9,140 nucleotides of DNA from Caryophanales bacterium UBA1744 (GTDB lineage: Bacteria > Bacillota_I > Bacilli_A > RFN20 > CAG-826). The notes beneath the pieces are model-generated. The model did no database searches. It was not told the origin of the DNA and saw only the letters and a program-made list of their open reading frames with translations. The stretch spans positions 27,594 to 36,733 of the forward strand of contig DCHU01000024.1 in NCBI GenBank assembly GCA_002314915.1, given 5' to 3'. Below, piece by piece: positions 6,523-9,140 of this stretch; the stretch's first letter is position 1; each line of letters opens with the position of its first letter. A program made the position numbers and the translations under genes.

Positions 6523-7044
6523 ATGACAAACTTGGTTAATTTCACTGTAGGCAACGAAGACGATAAAATCACCGTAGACTACACTTTTGAAAAAACAGAA
6601 AAGAAGCTCATTATCACCGAAGCTGAAGTCACTCCTAAGAAAGGAGATTCAACAACAAACACTGTCACAAAGATTTATCCAGTTGATAGAGTGTCTGTTG
6701 AGGTCGGAATCGGCAAAATGAAGAAAGCTGCAAAAATCCTCGGATCAATCATCGTTATCCTCATCGGAATTCTTGTCGCAGCCGTATCGTTGCTCTCTGA
6801 TAAGATTTGCGTTGGAAAGCTTGCAAGCGCAGCAACGATCTTCCCATACGTCTGTTATGGTGTTGGCGGATTGCTAATCGTAGTCGGAATCATTATGTTC
6901 ATTGCCGGATTGCTCAGAAGGAAGAAAAAGAATCTCACAACTCTCATCGTAAAAGACGCTGGTGAAGTGGTTGAGAAAATCACCTTCAGAGATACGCCAG
7001 AATGCGAGATCGCTACAAACCTCATCAATCTTTTCAAGGAATAA
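6523..7044 (+). CDS. Uncharacterised protein with two-helix membrane hairpin between soluble segments
   Basis: A 173-aa protein I do not recognise. The N-terminal 65 residues alternate like beta strands (ITVDYTFEKTEKKLIITEAEV, then a Thr-rich turn, then VTKIYPVDRVSVEVG). Two strong membrane helices follow (about 71-91 and 107-131), the second ending in the positive cluster RRKKK. The tail (138-173) looks like two strands and a C-terminal helix (LTTLIVKDAGEVVEKITFRD, then ATNLINLFKE). Positive charges at both hairpin ends place both soluble parts in the cytoplasm. The pattern resembles a bacterial PH-like fold (strands, then a final helix) interrupted by a membrane hairpin, but this is a guess from pattern only. 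The start is ATG with AGAGG at 7-nt spacing; an upstream TTG at 6487 lacks a ribosome binding site. It is followed by a strong terminator. Confidence 0.75.
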   Translation: MTNLVNFTVGNEDDKITVDYTFEKTEKKLIITEAEVTPKKGDSTTNTVTKIYPVDRVSVEVGIGKMKKAAKILGSIIVILIGILVAAVSLLSDKICVGKLASAATIFPYVCYGVGGLLIVVGIIMFIAGLLRRKKKNLTTLIVKDAGEVVEKITFRDTPECEIATNLINLFKE

Positions 7045-7053
7045 GCAAGCATT

Positions 7054-7073
7054 AAGGGGGGCAACCCCTTTTT
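7054..7073 (+). terminator. Rho-independent terminator after the small membrane protein
   Basis: AAGGGG (7054-7059) pairs with CCCCTT (7065-7070) around a 5-nt loop, running directly into a T run to 7073. It is 9 nt after the stop codon. It closes the pepV-to-membrane-protein region. Confidence 0.85.
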
Positions 7074-7074
7074 C

Positions 7075-7093
7075 TTATGCCGTTTACGCATAA
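7075..7093. repeat. Hairpin TTATGC/GCATAA directly after the terminator
   Basis: A 6-bp inverted repeat around a 7-nt loop lies 1 nt after the T run. No T tract follows it on either strand. The loop region contains CGTTTAC, a sequence seen in LacI-family half-sites, so it may be part of the control region of the downstream regulator gene. Confidence 0.3.
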
Positions 7094-7107
7094 AAAATGA
7101 CCATTTA

Positions 7108-7160
7108 TGAAAATTGTGTAAATAAGTGAAAAATTTTCATTGAACTTGTGAAAATGATTG
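7108..7160. repeat. Cluster of TGAAAA motifs upstream of the regulator gene
   Basis: TGAAAA occurs at 7108, 7127 and 7149, with TGAAAG at 7176; spacings are 19, 22 and 27 nt. The 7127 copy forms an inverted repeat TGAAAA-A-TTTTCA (7127-7139). The stretch is very AT-rich, and repeats on about two helical turns are compatible with operator binding, but AT-rich composition alone could produce part of this. Confidence 0.3.
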
Positions 7161-7167
7161 ATACCAT
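7140..7167 (+). promoter_or_regulatory. Possible promoter of the LacI-family gene
   Basis: TTGAAC (7140-7145) and TACCAT (7162-7167) with a 16-nt spacer. The -35 is good and the -10 weak. It would start transcription close to the near-cre site, fitting autoregulation. Confidence 0.35.
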
Positions 7168-7175
7168 AACTTAGG

Positions 7176-7189
7176 TGAAAGGGTTTACA
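7176..7189. promoter_or_regulatory. Near-cre / LacI-family operator candidate
   Basis: TGAAAGGGTTTACA matches the CcpA cre consensus TGWAANCGNTNWCA at every position except the central C, which is G here. It sits 4 nt before the ATG of the regulator gene and overlaps its only apparent Shine-Dalgarno sequence (AAAGGG, 7178-7183). A bound repressor would block the gene's own expression. It could be a cre for global CcpA or an autoregulatory operator. Confidence 0.45.
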
Positions 7190-7193
7190 TTCA

Positions 7194-8198
7194 ATGGAGA
7201 ATTTAAAAGAACGCGTTACGATATACCAGGTTGCCCAGGCTGCAGGTGTTTCACTTGCCACGGTATCTCGTGTTATTAATAAGCAGGGCAACGTCACAGA
7301 AGCCACAAGAACAAAAGTTGAGGAGACAATTAAACGTTTAGGTTATAAACCTTCAGGTTTAGCTCAAGCTCTTGCAACAAATAGAACAACAAACATCGGC
7401 ATTGTCATCCCTAGTGCCAACTATGTTTATATCGCCTCAATGTTGAGCGGTGTTTCAGAGGTTGCAAAAGAAAAAGGATTTGTTCTTACATTATTTACAA
7501 CAGGCCATTCGAGAGAAGATGCTATCTCGATGATTGAGAAGGTTATCGTCTCCCACGTTGACGGCGCAATCATTTTCGATGATGAGTTGGATGAGGCAGA
7601 TATCGAGAAGATCAATTCCTATTCAGTTCCAACTATCGTCATCAACAAGAAGGTTGTCGGAGATAGAACAGGATGCGTTAATTTCTCATATAGTAACGCA
7701 CTCGCAAAGCTTATTCAGTCATATTATGAAAACGGTGGAGATACCGAGATGACATTCATCCACCTCCATAACTGCGGTAGATTGCTTAGCCACTGCGAAA
7801 GAAGATTCATTGCTTCTCACCAGGAAATTGGCAAGCCATATCACATCATGAACGTCGACGATTCTTACACAAGAACATACACGGACTTCACAAACTATTT
7901 CCAGAACCACAAAAAAGGTTATTACATCGCGTATCGTGACTCTATTGCAGCGGCAGTTGCAAATGCGGCAACAGACAGCGGTCTCAGAATCCCTGAAGAC
8001 ATCCAAGTTGTCTCTTTAGTCGGTACAAAGTACGCGCACATTCTTAGACCAACGCTTACTTCACTCGACCTTGATTGGCAGGAAGTCGGAAAACGATCGA
8101 TGTACATGCTCATTGATCTCATCAATAGAAACCTTGAGGAAAAGTCATACAAGTTCGATGCAAAACTTGTCCTCAGAAACTCAACGAAAAACAAATAA
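7194..8198 (+). CDS. LacI/GalR-family (CcpA-like) transcriptional regulator
   Basis: A 334-aa DNA-binding regulator of normal family length. The N-terminal helix-turn-helix is clear: TIYQVAQAAGVSLATVSRVI (9-28), then the third helix NVTEATRTKVEETIKRLGYKP and the hinge helix SGLAQALAT (54-62), which carries the minor-groove leucine. The effector domain (about 66-334) is periplasmic-binding-protein-like, with HVDGAIIF (121-128), AYRDSIAAAVANAATDSGLRIPEDI (246-270) and RPTLTSLDLD (285-294). The C-terminal end resembles CcpA. One oddity: the canonical VxGFD(D/N)T segment reads SLVGTKYA (274-281), so the aspartate that contacts sugar hydroxyls in LacI is absent. It is followed by a terminator and then by a sugar transporter gene, its likely target. 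A global CcpA role cannot be excluded, but the neighbour suggests a local one. Confidence 0.9.
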   Translation: MENLKERVTIYQVAQAAGVSLATVSRVINKQGNVTEATRTKVEETIKRLGYKPSGLAQALATNRTTNIGIVIPSANYVYIASMLSGVSEVAKEKGFVLTLFTTGHSREDAISMIEKVIVSHVDGAIIFDDELDEADIEKINSYSVPTIVINKKVVGDRTGCVNFSYSNALAKLIQSYYENGGDTEMTFIHLHNCGRLLSHCERRFIASHQEIGKPYHIMNVDDSYTRTYTDFTNYFQNHKKGYYIAYRDSIAAAVANAATDSGLRIPEDIQVVSLVGTKYAHILRPTLTSLDLDWQEVGKRSMYMLIDLINRNLEEKSYKFDAKLVLRNSTKNK

Positions 8199-8204
8199 GA
8201 TAAG

Positions 8205-8232
8205 ACACACCTAACACGTGTGTTTTTCTTTT
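8205..8232 (+). terminator. Rho-independent terminator after the regulator gene
   Basis: ACACAC (8205-8210) pairs with GTGTGT (8218-8223) around a 7-nt loop, followed by TTTTCTTTT. It lies 6 nt after the regulator stop, so the transporter gene depends on its own promoter. Confidence 0.8.
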
Positions 8233-8245
8233 ATATATAAAGTCT

Positions 8246-8274
8246 TTGTATTTCGCGTCTTTTCAGCCTAGAAT
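8246..8274 (+). promoter_or_regulatory. Sigma-A-type promoter of the GPH transporter gene
   Basis: TTGTAT (8246-8251) and TAGAAT (8269-8274) are spaced by exactly 17 nt; both boxes are close to consensus. The spacer holds a CGCG core (8254-8257), a possible regulator contact. Transcription would start near 8281, giving a leader of about 45 nt. The ribosome binding site AGGAGG (8313-8318) is perfect, 7 nt before the ATG. Confidence 0.65.
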
Positions 8275-8325
8275 AATAATTAATTAAGCAACTTAACCAA
8301 TAATAGTCTATTAGGAGGATTTTTT

Positions 8326-9140
8326 ATGGCTGAGCAAACAAAAGCATTGAAGACATCCGGAATAAGGATGAAGGACAAGCTTGGTTACGCTTTCGGAGAC
8401 GTTGGCTCCTTACTCGTATTCGGACTTGTTAACACTTTCCTTCAGGTCTTCTACACCGAGGCACTCGGTATCACACCAATCGTCGTCATGATCATCATGA
8501 TCGTCGCACGTGTATGGGATGCGATTAACGACCCACTTTGGGGTAGAATCGTTGATACAGCGCCATGCAAGAAACTTGGAACGCGCTATAAGAGATGGCT
8601 TGTCTATCTCGCAGTTCCTCTTGCGTTATCATCCATCATCATGTTCCTTCCTGTTGGAACATTATTCGGCGATAACAAAGTCGCGACAATCATCTATGCA
8701 ACCGTTTCTTACATTCTCTTTGGAATGCTCTATACCGGAACAAATATCCCTTATGGATCAATGGCCAGCGTCATCACAACAGACGATAAAGAAAGAAACG
8801 CTCTTTCAGTATTCCGTTCAGTTGGTTCAACCCTCGGCGGTTTCGGTCCAATGGCATTAAGCTTCGTCTCTTATGACAAGGTCCAGAAAGTCGTTGATGG
8901 CGTTGCTCAGGTCGATGCAGAAGGCAACGCAATTATGGTTTCCCAATTGAATCCAACAAAACTTATCATCGGTGTAGCTGTTCTTGCTGCACTATGCGTC
9001 GTCTTCACAATTCTCTGTGCCAAACTCTCAACCGAAAGAGTTGTCGCAGAACCAATCACAAGAGAGAAGAAGGAGAAGGGCGAAACATCAAGAGTCCTTA
9101 AGAACTTACTTAAGACCCGCTCATTCGTCGTCATCTCAAT
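8326..9140 (+). CDS. GPH-family glycoside/pentoside/hexuronide:cation symporter, N-terminal part (3' end outside window)
   Basis: The first 271 codons of a transporter of the major-facilitator type; the full family length is usually 440-520 aa. It imports a sugar or glycoside with Na+ or H+ across the cytoplasmic membrane. Typical GPH blocks are present: KLGYAFGDVGS (18-28), the hallmark WDAINDPLWGRIVD (64-77) whose acidic residues contribute to cation coupling in MelB-like carriers, GTRYKRWLVY (85-94), IPYGSMASVITTD (141-153) and ERNALSVFR (156-164). At least six membrane helices fall in this part. The loop 183-211 between helices 5 and 6 is long and polar. A charged stretch (237-262) follows helix 6, as expected for the central cytoplasmic loop. 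The substrate cannot be told from the sequence; glycoside hydrolase genes downstream would reveal it. Confidence 0.9.
   Translation, partial: MAEQTKALKTSGIRMKDKLGYAFGDVGSLLVFGLVNTFLQVFYTEALGITPIVVMIIMIVARVWDAINDPLWGRIVDTAPCKKLGTRYKRWLVYLAVPLALSSIIMFLPVGTLFGDNKVATIIYATVSYILFGMLYTGTNIPYGSMASVITTDDKERNALSVFRSVGSTLGGFGPMALSFVSYDKVQKVVDGVAQVDAEGNAIMVSQLNPTKLIIGVAVLAALCVVFTILCAKLSTERVVAEPITREKKEKGETSRVLKNLLKTRSFVVIS

Noticed and set aside
8510..8860. Plus-strand open frame of 116 codons inside the transporter gene
   Set aside because: It is out of frame with the well-supported GPH transporter reading from 8326, whose family motifs span the same bases.
1..9140. CRISPR array, tRNA/rRNA gene, insertion sequence, prophage or defence island
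   Set aside because: No regularly spaced repeats, cloverleaf-like sequence, transposase or integrase motifs, or defence-family domains were seen on either strand.

Overview
The window reads as a low-to-mid GC Bacillota chromosome, most likely from the Bacilli/Erysipelotrichia-like gut or rumen lineages. The reasons are strong AGGAGG-type ribosome binding sites, Bacilli-type gene families (PepV, YtpR, a CcpA-like LacI regulator, an ECF S component), the pepV-trmB-ytpR neighbourhood known from Bacilli, and reliance on vitamin salvage. TGA acts as a stop (end of pepV and of the TRIC-family gene) and tryptophan is TGG, so the genetic code is the standard bacterial one and not the Mycoplasma code. 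The genus-level identity cannot be settled from the sequence alone. All supported genes lie on the + strand.

Layout. (1) 1-246: the 3' end of an NADP-type glutamate dehydrogenase, followed by a clear terminator. (2) 247-1901: a promoter with consensus spacing, then type III pantothenate kinase (coaX) and an ECF transporter S component, probably for pantothenate, closed by a second terminator. Together they would import pantothenate and phosphorylate it to start coenzyme A synthesis. (3) 1902-6473: a leader with several possible hairpins, then a tightly packed run: dipeptidase pepV, tRNA m7G46 methyltransferase trmB (GTG start overlapping the pepV stop), a YtpR-like tRNA-binding-domain protein, nicotinate phosphoribosyltransferase (NAD salvage) and a TRIC/UPF0126 membrane channel. 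Gaps in this run are -3 to +9 nt, so translation is probably coupled. (4) 6474-7073: a small unrecognised membrane protein with a two-helix hairpin between two soluble parts, ending in a GC-rich terminator. (5) 7074-8227: an AT-rich control region with repeated TGAAAA motifs and a near-cre operator, then a LacI/CcpA-like regulator and its terminator. (6) 8228-9140: a near-consensus promoter, a strong ribosome binding site, and the 5' part of a GPH-family sugar:cation symporter that runs off the window. The regulator probably controls this transporter.

Most of the window is ordinary housekeeping and salvage metabolism. I see no tRNA or rRNA gene, CRISPR array, insertion sequence, phage gene or defence system. 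The points most worth a second look are the unrecognised split-domain membrane protein, the possible operator cluster before lacI, the LacI effector-site substitution, the diverged tRNA-binding domain of the YtpR-like protein, the CoaX motif substitutions, and the structured pepV leader.
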